28,099 nucleotides of DNA from an archaeon. GTDB taxonomy: Archaea > Iainarchaeota > Iainarchaeia > Iainarchaeales > GCA-2688035. Shown one piece after another: positions 6,769-14,744 of the stretch; positions within the stretch are counted from its first letter, which is position 1; each line of letters starts with the position of its first letter. The stretch covers positions 1-28,099 of the forward strand of contig JAUWWX010000001.1 in assembly GCA_030616665.1 (NCBI GenBank), written 5' to 3'. A model generated the notes under the pieces. That model searched no databases, had not been told where the DNA came from, and worked only from the letters and a program-made list of their open reading frames with translations. The position numbers and the translations under genes are program-made.

Positions 6769-7086
6769 ATGGCTAGGTTTAGCGAAGAGCAGAAGAGAAT
6801 CGCACTGCTGTTAATTCACGGCCCAAAAACCTCGGAGGACCTTAATTCGCAGCTCAACATCCCGTTCAACAAGCTTTCTGATGAGCTGAAGGCAATGCTC
6901 AAGCTTGGCGTAATTGAAAAACAGGGCTTTCCAACCAAGTACAGCCTGAAAAAGAACATTGCCAGTGAAGTGCAGAAAAGGAAAAAAATAGCGGAAACTG
7001 ACCTGAACAGGCTCAGGATAAGGGCCTTCATTGAAATGCAGGCAATTGAGGAAGAGCTGCTAAAAAAAACAGCTGCTGCAGCTTGA
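6769..7086 (+). CDS. Small winged-helix (wHTH) DNA-binding protein
   Basis: The 105-residue product starts at ATG 6769 (MARFSEEQKRIALLLIHGPK). Residues 4-62 read as a winged helix: an N-terminal helix, TSEDLNSQLNIPFNKLSDEL, then KAMLKLGVIEKQGFPTKYSL with the wing. The C-terminal 40 residues form a charged helix, perhaps for dimerisation. The family looks like archaeal MarR/ArsR-type regulators, but I cannot name a subfamily. The next gene follows after 7 nt with GAGGAG before its ATG, so the pair is an operon. The encoded partner may be its functional mate. Confidence 0.7.
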   Translation: MARFSEEQKRIALLLIHGPKTSEDLNSQLNIPFNKLSDELKAMLKLGVIEKQGFPTKYSLKKNIASEVQKRKKIAETDLNRLRIRAFIEMQAIEEELLKKTAAAA

Positions 7087-7093
7087 GGAGTCA

Positions 7094-7405
7094 ATGAAAA
7101 AGGACAGCAATTTCACCCTCTACAACCTTGACAAAGCCCCAATAGAAAAGCAGGGCGATTACTACTCAACATACTTTGAGATAAACTTCAGCGTAAAGGA
7201 CTTTGCTTCCCTAATAAGGTTCATGTTCTTCTACGGGCCGAGCAGCGTCGAGGTTGTGAAGCCAGCCAAAATAGAGTTCAGCGCCCAAGACCTGCAAGAC
7301 GGTCTAATGGAAACAGCCGACATGGTGCAAAAGTACAGTTCTGCAATCCACAAGCTGCTTAACAGGGAAGAGCTTGAAAGGTTCAACGCCGAGTTGTATA
7401 AGTGA
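7094..7405 (+). CDS. Conserved-looking small protein of unknown function paired with the wHTH gene
   Basis: This is a 103-residue soluble protein with a clear Shine-Dalgarno sequence (GAGGAG at 7084-7089) before ATG 7094. I do not recognise the family. It has a mixed alpha/beta look: DYYSTYFEINFSVKDFASLI, a turn rich in Phe, Tyr and Gly (FMFFYGPSSVEVVKPAKIEF), and a C-terminal helix. It has no Cys, no signal and no membrane span. Its tight coupling to the upstream wHTH protein suggests a ligand-sensing or partner subunit, which is inference. A T-run (CTCTTTTTTTCG) 6-14 nt after the stop could terminate transcription. Confidence 0.65.
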   Translation: MKKDSNFTLYNLDKAPIEKQGDYYSTYFEINFSVKDFASLIRFMFFYGPSSVEVVKPAKIEFSAQDLQDGLMETADMVQKYSSAIHKLLNREELERFNAELYK

Positions 7406-7484
7406 ATTCCCTCTTTTTTTCGTCAATTGAGGAAAAACAATGCTTCGACAATTGTACGGCTTGGTTTCTGCAAAAGCGGTAAAT

Positions 7485-7509
7485 CAGCCCTTATTGGCTG
7501 AAAACAGCC
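7485..7509 (+). promoter_or_regulatory. Three alternating arms upstream of the S-layer promoter
   Basis: CAGCC (7485-7489), GGCTG (7496-7500) and CAGCC (7505-7509) occur in series, so the middle arm can pair with either flanking arm. They lie 21-45 nt upstream of the BRE, where archaeal activators or repressors bind. The rest of 7406-7529 holds a T-run just after the previous gene and nothing else I can name. Confidence 0.35.
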
Positions 7510-7529
7510 CTTTAAAGCCCCCTTGGAAA

Positions 7530-7547
7530 GCGAAAGGTATTTAAATA
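7530..7547 (+). promoter_or_regulatory. BRE/TATA promoter of the S-layer gene
   Basis: GCGAAAGG (BRE) runs directly into TATTTAAATA (TATA), a strong archaeal promoter. Initiation about 25 nt downstream would start the mRNA near 7567-7570, leaving a leader of roughly 100 nt. A very similar CGAAAG-purine BRE precedes the TATA box of the gene at 20859. Confidence 0.75.
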
Positions 7548-7564
7548 TGCTCATGTTATTAGGT

Positions 7565-7666
7565 TATGAGTCTAGCTAGACAAATAGTGCCTTTTCATTA
7601 TACATCACGATCGTGAAAGGTACATCTAGACTTATTCTTTGTAAAAAAAGTGAGGTGAAACAATAA
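7565..7666 (+). promoter_or_regulatory. S-layer mRNA leader with two perfect 12-bp palindromes and a possible 16-codon uORF
   Basis: The leader holds GTCTAGCTAGAC (7570-7581) and TCACGATCGTGA (7605-7616), both perfect 12-bp palindromes. CCTTTTCA (7590-7597) can also pair with TGAAAGG (7614-7620) with one bulge. An ATG at 7565 opens a 16-codon frame ending at TGA 7613-7615, although it lies almost at the predicted transcription start. The S-layer start is preceded by GTGAGGTGA (7650-7658), a good ribosome-binding site. Confidence 0.5.
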
Positions 7667-10612
7667 ATGAAAGGTTTGAACATAAAGAAGCTTGCCGCTA
7701 TTGCGGTAGGTGGAGCTTTAGTCGGTTCAGCCTTGGCGCCGCTGGCAGCAGCAATTAACGTCACAAAGGCAGACGTTGTTGGTGCAACCGGTGCTCCAGT
7801 GGTTAACGTCGTTGCAGGAATCAACGCACAGGCAAGTGACTTTGTTTGGGCAGGAAACATTGCCGCAAAAGTCGCTCAGTTGGCCACAGTGGACACTGCA
7901 TTGGCAGGTGGCGAAGGAACCGCTACACCAACAGGCCTAAGCGTTGACCTGGCTGTTGGCGGAGAAACGACTTATAGCACAGAGTACGCAAAAACCTACG
8001 ATGGAAGCAGCTATGGATTTGACAATACTAGCACTGATGCTGTCGCAGAATTCATAAAAGCGCCAGGACACGGCCAGCTGCCGTTCCTGTACAATGCATC
8101 AAAGAGCTACAGGTACAATGGTTCAACGTACAACGCAACAATGAAGGAAACCATCGGCATTGAAGCAGACGCAAGGTTTGAATACAACGACAAGGACGTC
8201 AAGGACCTAATTGCCTTGTTGGATGCAGAGGGCGACCTCAATTACGTCATTGACTTTGGTGACGGAATACCAAGCCAAGTAAGCAAAAGCGACACGGAAA
8301 AGTTCACTGACCAGGCCAACGACAACATCGTAATCCCTTTCATAGGAGACGAGTTCACGGTCCAAGAAATTGACATGTTGAGTTCGCCTAAGACAATCAG
8401 CCTGATAAAGGAGAGTGCAAAGGCAAACTACAACGAGGGCGACACAATCCCAGGGCTTACAGGAAAGGGAACCTACGCTGGCGAAGAGATGTCAGTCAAG
8501 GTTGCAGCCGTAACGCAGGCAGGGCCAACTGGTTCAGCCTACAGTGCAAGGTTTGGCCTATACGATTCAGAGGGAAACCTTGTTGACAGCCAGACGCTTG
8601 AAAGCGGACTCTACCTGCAGAAGAACTTCCTTGACGCGGAAGGCGCATATGCGCTGGAAACAGTCATCTATATCTCGGAAATAAACATTGAGCCAACCAC
8701 AAGCAAGGGCGTCATAACCCTGGTTGTCGGCAAAAACGTTGTAACCATAGGCAACGACAAGGTATACCCCTATGACGAAACAAACACAGACACCACAACA
8801 TGGTACTGGGCAGCAAGTATCGATGAAAACACCAGTACGACATCGGTAGGCGTTAACACAGTAGCCGCGGTAAGCGTCAAGAACAGGGAACAGGTATGGA
8901 ATGCACAGAGCCCGCTTTGGAGCACCACCAGTAGCCTGACCGAAAAAGGCAAAGAGGAAGCGGCTGCCGGAGGAGACACAGCCCACTTCCTGCAGGGCGA
9001 AGAAACAGGCCTTGGCTATGACTTCGTCAAGCTAAAGTTCAAGGGCTTCAAAGAAGACCAGGACAAGACAAAAATAATAGTCGGAAACAAGGACATAGTG
9101 TACACGGACGCAGACGACACATCGGCCACAATTCCGTTCTACTTTACAGTACCAGGACAGCCAGCAACAGGTACGCCATCACAAAAGACCATCACATTGA
9201 ACAGCACAAACTTCTACGCAAAGTGCTACAAGGGAACAGTGAATATCGATGTCTACGACGACAACAAGCTGAACGGTTCAGCGCTTGACTTCGGAAGCAT
9301 AGCCAATATAGGTTACATAGCCACGGACAACGGATGGGTTGCAATTAACACCTCCGCAATAACAAACGTGGACGTCGACATCAACGGTGTACAGTTCACC
9401 GTTACAGATGACCTTAATGCAAATGTCTACGACGGCAATGGTGCAACACTGCAGGCAGACGGAAACTGCGCCTATGCCTCAGAGGAATGGGGCACAGACG
9501 GCTCGCAGTCAGCCTACCTGAATGTAAACGGTACATCAACCTATAACCAAATTGGCTTGGATGGCACCGATACTGATACAGTGTACTTTGACGACACCAA
9601 CACCACTAGGACTCCAGGCGACCTGCCAATCTACTTTGCCAAAAGCGGAATGCAGGACACCTATAAGTACAGGCAGTACTACAGCATAAGCGGCAAGCAG
9701 GTCTACCTGCTACTGGACAGCAGTACAGACTTCAGCAACACCTTCAACAGCGTAGCAGACGTGAACTTCGTTGGAACAGACCCAGTTAACCTAGGCGACA
9801 AAGGTATCACGGGAGGCGAAGTCGCAGGCCTCTTCCCGTACTACTGGCCTGACACAGTGGATTTCACAAACGATTCAGCGGACGAGACCTATATAACAGC
9901 AATCTTTGGCGTACAAGGCCACACAACAGTCAGGGACAACTTCAGGATACACATTGACACCTATACCAACAACCTGATTACGCTGCCAAACACCAAGAGG
10001 GACGGCTATGAGGCAGACGTCAACTATGTGGACACAGATGAGCCGACATGGAGCCTGAAAGCCAGGACAGATGTGGCAACTGCATTGCACGCAGGCATAA
10101 CAAACTTTGGCACCACAGCTGAACTGACTGACGACATGGAGACAGCAACCTTCACTATCCCAGAGACAAGGGTTTACCTGAGCCTGACAGTAATGGGCGA
10201 GGGAGCCACAATGACAGTGGAAGGCGGCGAAACAGAGGAAGGTGTCTTGGAAGGTGAGACAGTAACCATTGCCGGAAAGGACATCACAGTTGCAGCAATC
10301 AACTACGCAGCAGGAACCTGCACAATAGAGGGCGAAACATATCCAAAGATAGTCTCAGTCGGGCAGTTGGTCTTCACAGACTCGCCGGCACCGGCCGGAA
10401 ACCACATCATTGTAGGTGGTTACATGGTCAACAAGCTGGCTGAGAACGTTGTATTGGGCGATGGGTCAACGCTGCAGGAAGCATTGACTGCGCCTGGCGA
10501 CGTCGTAGCCGAAGTGCTGGCAAACGGCAACATTGTTGTTGCTGGATACACGGCAACCGACACTGTGACAGCTGCCAAAGAACTAATCAGCGCACTGGAC
10601 GTATTGGCTTAA
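7667..10612 (+). CDS. S-layer protein, Methanococcus type
   Basis: This 981-residue secreted surface protein has a signal peptide (MKGLNIKKLAAIAVGGALVG, then SALAPLAAA; cleavage near residue 29). The N-terminal part (VVGATGAPVVNVVAGINAQA, VWAGNIAAKVAQLATVD) and the C-terminal part (GNHIIVGGYMVNKLAENVVL and NGNIVVAGYTATDTVTAAKE) match the S_layer_N and S_layer_C families known from Methanococcales. The middle is Asp-, Thr- and Gly-rich beta-type sequence. Asn-x-Ser/Thr sequons are frequent, with a cluster at about residues 143-157 (YNASKSYRYNGSTYNATMKE), so N-glycosylation is likely. Every Arg codon I checked (11 of 11) is AGG, fitting a very highly expressed gene. It is monocistronic, with its own promoter and terminator. 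Confidence 0.93.
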   Translation: MKGLNIKKLAAIAVGGALVGSALAPLAAAINVTKADVVGATGAPVVNVVAGINAQASDFVWAGNIAAKVAQLATVDTALAGGEGTATPTGLSVDLAVGGETTYSTEYAKTYDGSSYGFDNTSTDAVAEFIKAPGHGQLPFLYNASKSYRYNGSTYNATMKETIGIEADARFEYNDKDVKDLIALLDAEGDLNYVIDFGDGIPSQVSKSDTEKFTDQANDNIVIPFIGDEFTVQEIDMLSSPKTISLIKESAKANYNEGDTIPGLTGKGTYAGEEMSVKVAAVTQAGPTGSAYSARFGLYDSEGNLVDSQTLESGLYLQKNFLDAEGAYALETVIYISEINIEPTTSKGVITLVVGKNVVTIGNDKVYPYDETNTDTTTWYWAASIDENTSTTSVGVNTVAAVSVKNREQVWNAQSPLWSTTSSLTEKGKEEAAAGGDTAHFLQGEETGLGYDFVKLKFKGFKEDQDKTKIIVGNKDIVYTDADDTSATIPFYFTVPGQPATGTPSQKTITLNSTNFYAKCYKGTVNIDVYDDNKLNGSALDFGSIANIGYIATDNGWVAINTSAITNVDVDINGVQFTVTDDLNANVYDGNGATLQADGNCAYASEEWGTDGSQSAYLNVNGTSTYNQIGLDGTDTDTVYFDDTNTTRTPGDLPIYFAKSGMQDTYKYRQYYSISGKQVYLLLDSSTDFSNTFNSVADVNFVGTDPVNLGDKGITGGEVAGLFPYYWPDTVDFTNDSADETYITAIFGVQGHTTVRDNFRIHIDTYTNNLITLPNTKRDGYEADVNYVDTDEPTWSLKARTDVATALHAGITNFGTTAELTDDMETATFTIPETRVYLSLTVMGEGATMTVEGGETEEGVLEGETVTIAGKDITVAAINYAAGTCTIEGETYPKIVSVGQLVFTDSPAPAGNHIIVGGYMVNKLAENVVLGDGSTLQEALTAPGDVVAEVLANGNIVVAGYTATDTVTAAKELISALDVLA

Positions 10613-10620
10613 TTGGATAA

Positions 10621-10663
10621 AAAAATTAGGTTTGAGTAAAACCTAATTTTTTTCCTTTTTTTT
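10621..10663 (+). terminator. Strong hairpin plus T-tract terminator of the S-layer gene
   Basis: AAAAATTAGGTTT (10621-10633) and AAACCTAATTTTT (10639-10651) form a perfect 13-bp stem with a GAGTA loop. A long T-rich tract follows to about 10672. It lies 9 nt after the S-layer stop. Archaeal termination mainly needs the T-tract, so a hairpin this strong may also stabilise the 3' end of the mRNA. Confidence 0.85.
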
Positions 10664-10763
10664 TCTTTTTTTCAAGCTTTTTTGCTTAAACAACCCCCTG
10701 GTTATGTAGAAGTTCCATTGGCTGCTGTGTACGTTTTTATTCCTTTTGCTTTAATTCTTGCTT

Positions 10764-11375
10764 ATGAACAAAGAGCACGCTGTCCCAATTACAGGGGTTG
10801 CAATCACAATTGCAATTGCCCTGTTCATCATTGCCTTTTTTCCAGTCAACAAAGGGCTTGTTGTTGAAGGCGTTTTCATAGATTCTGGCGAAAAGGACCC
10901 TTACAGCCTTTTCTCTGCCCTTAGCAAAAAGAGTGTTTTCCTCATCAGCCCGCAGATGCACGAACGGGCAGAAGCTGTTGACCATTCAATGTTCAACGGA
11001 ACCGCCTTGTTCCTGCAGGTCCTCGAGGGCAACAAAAGGAAACCTGTGCAGGTTATCAGGGTTTACAACGAAGGCAATGAACTAAGCTATTGCCTGACAA
11101 ACTACGGCGATGTGAACAAAAGCGAAACACTTGAAAAGCTAGAATGCCTTGAATACATTTCTCAGGAAAACAATGCAGTTGTGCTAATACAGTTTCCTGA
11201 CCAAAGGCTGCCACAGCCTGTTTTGGAAATAAGCGAGGGCAGGCTTGTCATAAAGCCAAAAACTGATGAGGGCATTGGAGAAGCATGCTTTCTTGCCCTT
11301 AGAATATTGTTCAAAAACAGCCAGCAGATTGTTGAAAGGTCAGACTTCTTTCTCAGGGGCCTACAGGGGGCCTAA
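10764..11375 (+). CDS. Membrane-anchored extracytoplasmic protein of unknown function
   Basis: This 203-residue product starts at ATG 10764 (MNKEHAVPITGVAITIAIAL). One hydrophobic segment at residues about 9-28 is followed by a soluble domain, so it is probably an N-anchored protein facing outside. Sequons NGT and NKS lie in the predicted outer part, and there are a few cysteines (for example the one in LSYCLT). I do not recognise the family. Its place between the S-layer gene and a glycosyltransferase fits an envelope role, which is inference only. The 177 nt after it (11376-11552) holds an imperfect GGGGGC...GCCTCC hairpin, T-runs and the next promoter. Confidence 0.62.
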   Translation: MNKEHAVPITGVAITIAIALFIIAFFPVNKGLVVEGVFIDSGEKDPYSLFSALSKKSVFLISPQMHERAEAVDHSMFNGTALFLQVLEGNKRKPVQVIRVYNEGNELSYCLTNYGDVNKSETLEKLECLEYISQENNAVVLIQFPDQRLPQPVLEISEGRLVIKPKTDEGIGEACFLALRILFKNSQQIVERSDFFLRGLQGA

Positions 11376-11552
11376 AAAAAGCCTCCGTCGGAAACTTGAA
11401 GCCCTGCAAATTTCTTTTCCCTTAAGGCTATTTTATGTGCTTTTTTTTCTAAGAAAGCGAAATTTATTGCCCTGTTTGCCACAAAACAGGTTTATGCCTT
11501 CTTTTTCGTTTTAATTAAATTTAAAACCCTTGTCGTGGGACACTTTGATACA

Positions 11553-12836
11553 ATGCCCCTTCGACTTAGAACAGTAGTTGCCTTTCTGGCAATTTTTTCA
11601 GCTGCTTTCCTTCTTGTGCGGATGGCTCTCTTTCAGTGGGCTTTCATTGTGCTGTCAACATTCTTCCTGTTTGTTGGAAGCGTTATGTTTGCAGGCTACA
11701 TGAGGTTTGCAAACGAGGAAAAGAAATGGCGGCGCGTGCTTCCAACTGCCTCTGTTTTGATACCGTGCTACAACAGGGCTGACACGATTGGGAAATGCGT
11801 CAGGGCAGTGAAGGCAATGAGCTACCCAAAAAAATTAGAGGTCATTGTAGTAGACGATGCCAGTACTGACCGCTCTTACGCACTGTTAAAAAAGATGCCA
11901 GGCATAAAGGTGCTGAGGCAAAAGAAGAACAAGGGCAAGGCGGCAGCGCTAAACATGGCCATCAAAGCGGCTAAGGGCGAGATAGTCGCCTGCATCGACG
12001 CAGACACTTACCCAACAAAGGAAGCGCTTGAAAGGATGGCTGCCCTCTTTTCCGATGAAAGGGTCGGCGCAGTCACAGCCTTGATAAAGCCCTCAAGGCT
12101 TGCCAGGCTTTTGCAAAAGGCGCAGGAAATCGAGTACATGATCGGCTTTGGCTTTTCGCAGAGCGCGATGTCCTCAATAAACTGCATCATTGTAACGCCT
12201 GGCCCGATGGCTGTTTATAACAGAAAGGTTCTTTTAAAGCTCGGGGGCTATGACGAACACAACCTTACAGAGGACATGGAGATTGCCTTGAGGATAAGAA
12301 AAAACGGCTACAAGATTGTCGCATGCCCAACTGCAAAGGTGTTCACAGAAACTCCTGACAATTGGCGCGATTGGCTGAGGCAAAGGCAAAGGTGGTACAG
12401 GGGCAAGATATTCAACACATACAAGTACAGGGATTTGATTTTCAACCCTAAGTATGGGGAAGTTGGCCAGTTTGGCTTGCCCTTCACCTTCATGTTGGAG
12501 ATGTCCGCTGTTTTCATGTTGTTCCTGATAATGGCAATCACTGCAGACAGCCTTGTATACACTGCAGGCATTCTTGCAGCCTACGCAAGAACAAGCTTTT
12601 TTTCCTTTGAACTTGCACCTCTTGTCCTAAACAGTGCAAGCATTTTTGTGAATGTGGTGATTCTCGGCAACTTTGCAGTTGGCATACTGCTGTCCCACAA
12701 ACTTGCAAAGGAAAAAATAAGGCTTGGCAAGCTTCCTGGCATAGTCTTCATAATAGTGGGCTACAGCCTTGTTATTTCGGCTGTGTGGCTTGTCTGCCTG
12801 TTCAAGGAAATAAATAAAAGCAGTTCACAGTGGTGA
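11553..12836 (+). CDS. Processive family 2 glycosyltransferase, membrane protein
   Basis: This 427-residue protein has two N-terminal membrane spans (residues about 5-50) and a cytosolic GT-A domain (VLIPCYNRADTIGKCVRAVK; VIVVDDASTD; ACIDADTYP; LTEDMEIALR). The QRQRWYRG motif (about residue 276) is the Q-x-x-R-W signature of processive beta-glycosyltransferases such as hyaluronan and poly-GlcNAc synthases. Three or more C-terminal spans follow. It probably builds or exports a surface polysaccharide; the sugar is unknown. I prefer ATG 11553, with TTTAAAAC about 28 nt upstream. GTG 11535 would add six residues. The thioredoxin-like gene starts 6 nt after its stop. Confidence 0.87.
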   Translation: MPLRLRTVVAFLAIFSAAFLLVRMALFQWAFIVLSTFFLFVGSVMFAGYMRFANEEKKWRRVLPTASVLIPCYNRADTIGKCVRAVKAMSYPKKLEVIVVDDASTDRSYALLKKMPGIKVLRQKKNKGKAAALNMAIKAAKGEIVACIDADTYPTKEALERMAALFSDERVGAVTALIKPSRLARLLQKAQEIEYMIGFGFSQSAMSSINCIIVTPGPMAVYNRKVLLKLGGYDEHNLTEDMEIALRIRKNGYKIVACPTAKVFTETPDNWRDWLRQRQRWYRGKIFNTYKYRDLIFNPKYGEVGQFGLPFTFMLEMSAVFMLFLIMAITADSLVYTAGILAAYARTSFFSFELAPLVLNSASIFVNVVILGNFAVGILLSHKLAKEKIRLGKLPGIVFIIVGYSLVISAVWLVCLFKEINKSSSQW

Positions 12837-12842
12837 TTCCTT

Positions 12843-13493
12843 ATGAAGACCGAGTACCTGCTTGCAATCTCAATAATGGCCCTGTTTGTTTCAGCATCCT
12901 TTTTTGCGATGGCGCAAATGGAAACAGCCAGCGTTAACCGGCTCAGGGCAAGCCTTGAAGACGCCTCAATTGAAGCCGAGAGCGCAAGGCTAACAATGTT
13001 GCTGGCTGAAAGCTTTGGCGAAGGGGAGAAATACTGCGCTGCCTTGAACCAGAGGATTAGCTCGCAGCTGTCCAAAAACTTTGCAATCCTTAGCCAGATT
13101 GAAACAACGGAAAGGGAAGTGTTTCTGGCTGACATCGTCCAGTTAAAGAAAAGATACTTCCTTTCAAACGCACAACTTTACTATTACCTAAAGCAGTCGA
13201 AGGATGTTTGCAGCCCCAAGGATACTTTGTTATTGTACTTTTACATTGATGAAACGCCCTGCCCTGACTGCCATGTGCAGGGCAAGATACTTGATTCACT
13301 GAGAATGAAGTGCCAGAACCTGAAAGTGTTTGCCTTTCCAGTAGACATAGACCTCGAAACAACAAACTTCTTCAAGTCGCTTTTCGGAATAAGTGAAGCG
13401 CCGGCAGTGGTTCTAAATGACAGCACCGTTTTAAGTGGGCTGTACAGCGAAGCCCAGATACTCCAGTACTTTGAATGCCAGCCGGCAGGCTAG
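12843..13493 (+). CDS. Membrane-anchored thioredoxin-like protein
   Basis: This 216-residue product has an N-terminal hydrophobic anchor (KTEYLLAISIMALFVSASFF) and a helical linker (residues about 28-110). A thioredoxin-like fold follows, with LLLYFYIDETPCPDCHVQGK carrying a C-P-D-C active site and SEAPAVVLND supplying the cis-Pro loop before the last strand and helix. A redox or disulfide role on the outer face of the membrane is likely, possibly for envelope proteins made by neighbouring genes. It follows the glycosyltransferase by 6 nt, so it is in the same operon. Its TAG stop is shared with truD on the opposite strand (CTAG). Confidence 0.75.
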   Translation: MKTEYLLAISIMALFVSASFFAMAQMETASVNRLRASLEDASIEAESARLTMLLAESFGEGEKYCAALNQRISSQLSKNFAILSQIETTEREVFLADIVQLKKRYFLSNAQLYYYLKQSKDVCSPKDTLLLYFYIDETPCPDCHVQGKILDSLRMKCQNLKVFAFPVDIDLETTNFFKSLFGISEAPAVVLNDSTVLSGLYSEAQILQYFECQPAG

Positions 13494-14743
13494 GGCTGCC
13501 CTGGCTTCATCAGTTCCCTTAAAACAGTTGTTGCATAGTTGCCTTTTGCCAGCTCAAACGAAATTGTTGCAGCAAGCTTTCCTGGAAAAAATTCGTCTCG
13601 TTCAATTGAAGCAAGCCTCATTTTTTCTGGCTTCAAGACAATGCTTTTCCTTGCGCCCTTGCTTGAAATCTCAGCCATCTTCTTAACGTGAAAATCCTGC
13701 AAAGAAATGTTTTCCTCTTTTAGGATCCGTCTCTCAATTTCGCCGGGCTTTCCCTTGGCAAATTTTAGCTCAAAGCCAAACAAGGGGGCAGCAGGCATGC
13801 CATTCAAAAGTACGTCGCCCTCGGTCTTTCCAAGGCCAATTCCCTGCTTGAACCTTTCCTCAATCACCCTGTTGAACAGATAGCTCTGGTAAGCGTGCGT
13901 GAAAAGGTACCTAAGCTTTTTTGGCAGCTTTGCAAACGCGCCCACAATATCGTTTGGATACTTGCACAGATGGTGAATCATTGACCTCTCATACCTGAAC
14001 TTGCTTGGGAAAAGCCTTGTTGCCTCAGCAAAATCATTTGTTTCAGCAAGCCTTTGCCTTGCCTTCCTGATTTCCTCTTCCTCCCCTGCCATGGAGTGGG
14101 TCAGGTAAAGCATTACTCCCTCCTTAAACCTGCCTTCCAGCAATTCTTTGCCAACAACATGCGTAATCTGCCTTATTCCGCCAAAGCGCTGCTCGCCAAA
14201 ATAGTTTGCAATTCCATTTTGCGGCATTTCCTTAAGGCAGACTCTAACCCTTTTCTTAACCTCTTTCTCTTCCAAATCAATGTCCCTTATTACAACAGTA
14301 AATCTGTTGCCTTTTAGCATTCCCAAGTCAATCCTTTCATTGCTCCATTTTGCATTCCTCAGCTGGATTCCTCTGCTGCCAAAGTCTTGAAGCCTTTCAA
14401 TGTTTGGCTTGAACAAGCTTATCCTTTGGCAAGTAACTGCCCTTTTGTCTTTCATGCCAGCATAGCCAAAACGCTTTTTGCTGCACTGCAAAAACCTTGT
14501 AATTTCTCTTATAACAAAATTCGTGTCCTTGTTTATCTTCTCCAAGTCAAGGTGCAGCTGCTGCATTCCCCTTGGATTTTTTGGCACGGAAACCCTTTCC
14601 TCCAAATGGGTTCCCTTTTCAGGAAACCTCCTTGCCCTGCAAACCCTTCCACCAGACCTTATCTCCTCAACAACAAAATCAGTGTAACGCCTTTTTATCT
14701 GCCCGCCAATGCCCTTGCAAGAAGTGGAAAAAAATTCAGGCAT
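13490..14743 (-). CDS. truD: tRNA pseudouridine(13) synthase TruD
   Basis: This 417-residue protein isomerises uridine in tRNA. The catalytic Asp lies in GYAGMKDKRAVTCQRISLF (about residue 98), followed by the family motifs LKGNRFTVVIRD, NYFGEQRFGG and THAYQSYLFNRVIEERF. The length fits archaeal TruD/Pus7. ATG 14743 is one base after the aRF1 stop, so the two genes are co-transcribed and probably coupled. It ends tail to tail with the thioredoxin-like gene. Confidence 0.93.
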   Translation of the reverse strand: MPEFFSTSCKGIGGQIKRRYTDFVVEEIRSGGRVCRARRFPEKGTHLEERVSVPKNPRGMQQLHLDLEKINKDTNFVIREITRFLQCSKKRFGYAGMKDKRAVTCQRISLFKPNIERLQDFGSRGIQLRNAKWSNERIDLGMLKGNRFTVVIRDIDLEEKEVKKRVRVCLKEMPQNGIANYFGEQRFGGIRQITHVVGKELLEGRFKEGVMLYLTHSMAGEEEEIRKARQRLAETNDFAEATRLFPSKFRYERSMIHHLCKYPNDIVGAFAKLPKKLRYLFTHAYQSYLFNRVIEERFKQGIGLGKTEGDVLLNGMPAAPLFGFELKFAKGKPGEIERRILKEENISLQDFHVKKMAEISSKGARKSIVLKPEKMRLASIERDEFFPGKLAATISFELAKGNYATTVLRELMKPGQP

Positions 14744-14744
14744 T

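Noticed and set aside
8567..8986. A minus-strand open frame inside the S-layer gene
   Set aside because: It lies wholly inside a well-supported gene; the product is rich in Cys and has no recognisable family.
11368..11396. GGGGGC...GCCTCC hairpin as a terminator
   Set aside because: It includes a G-U pair and is not followed directly by a T-tract, so I give it no terminator call.
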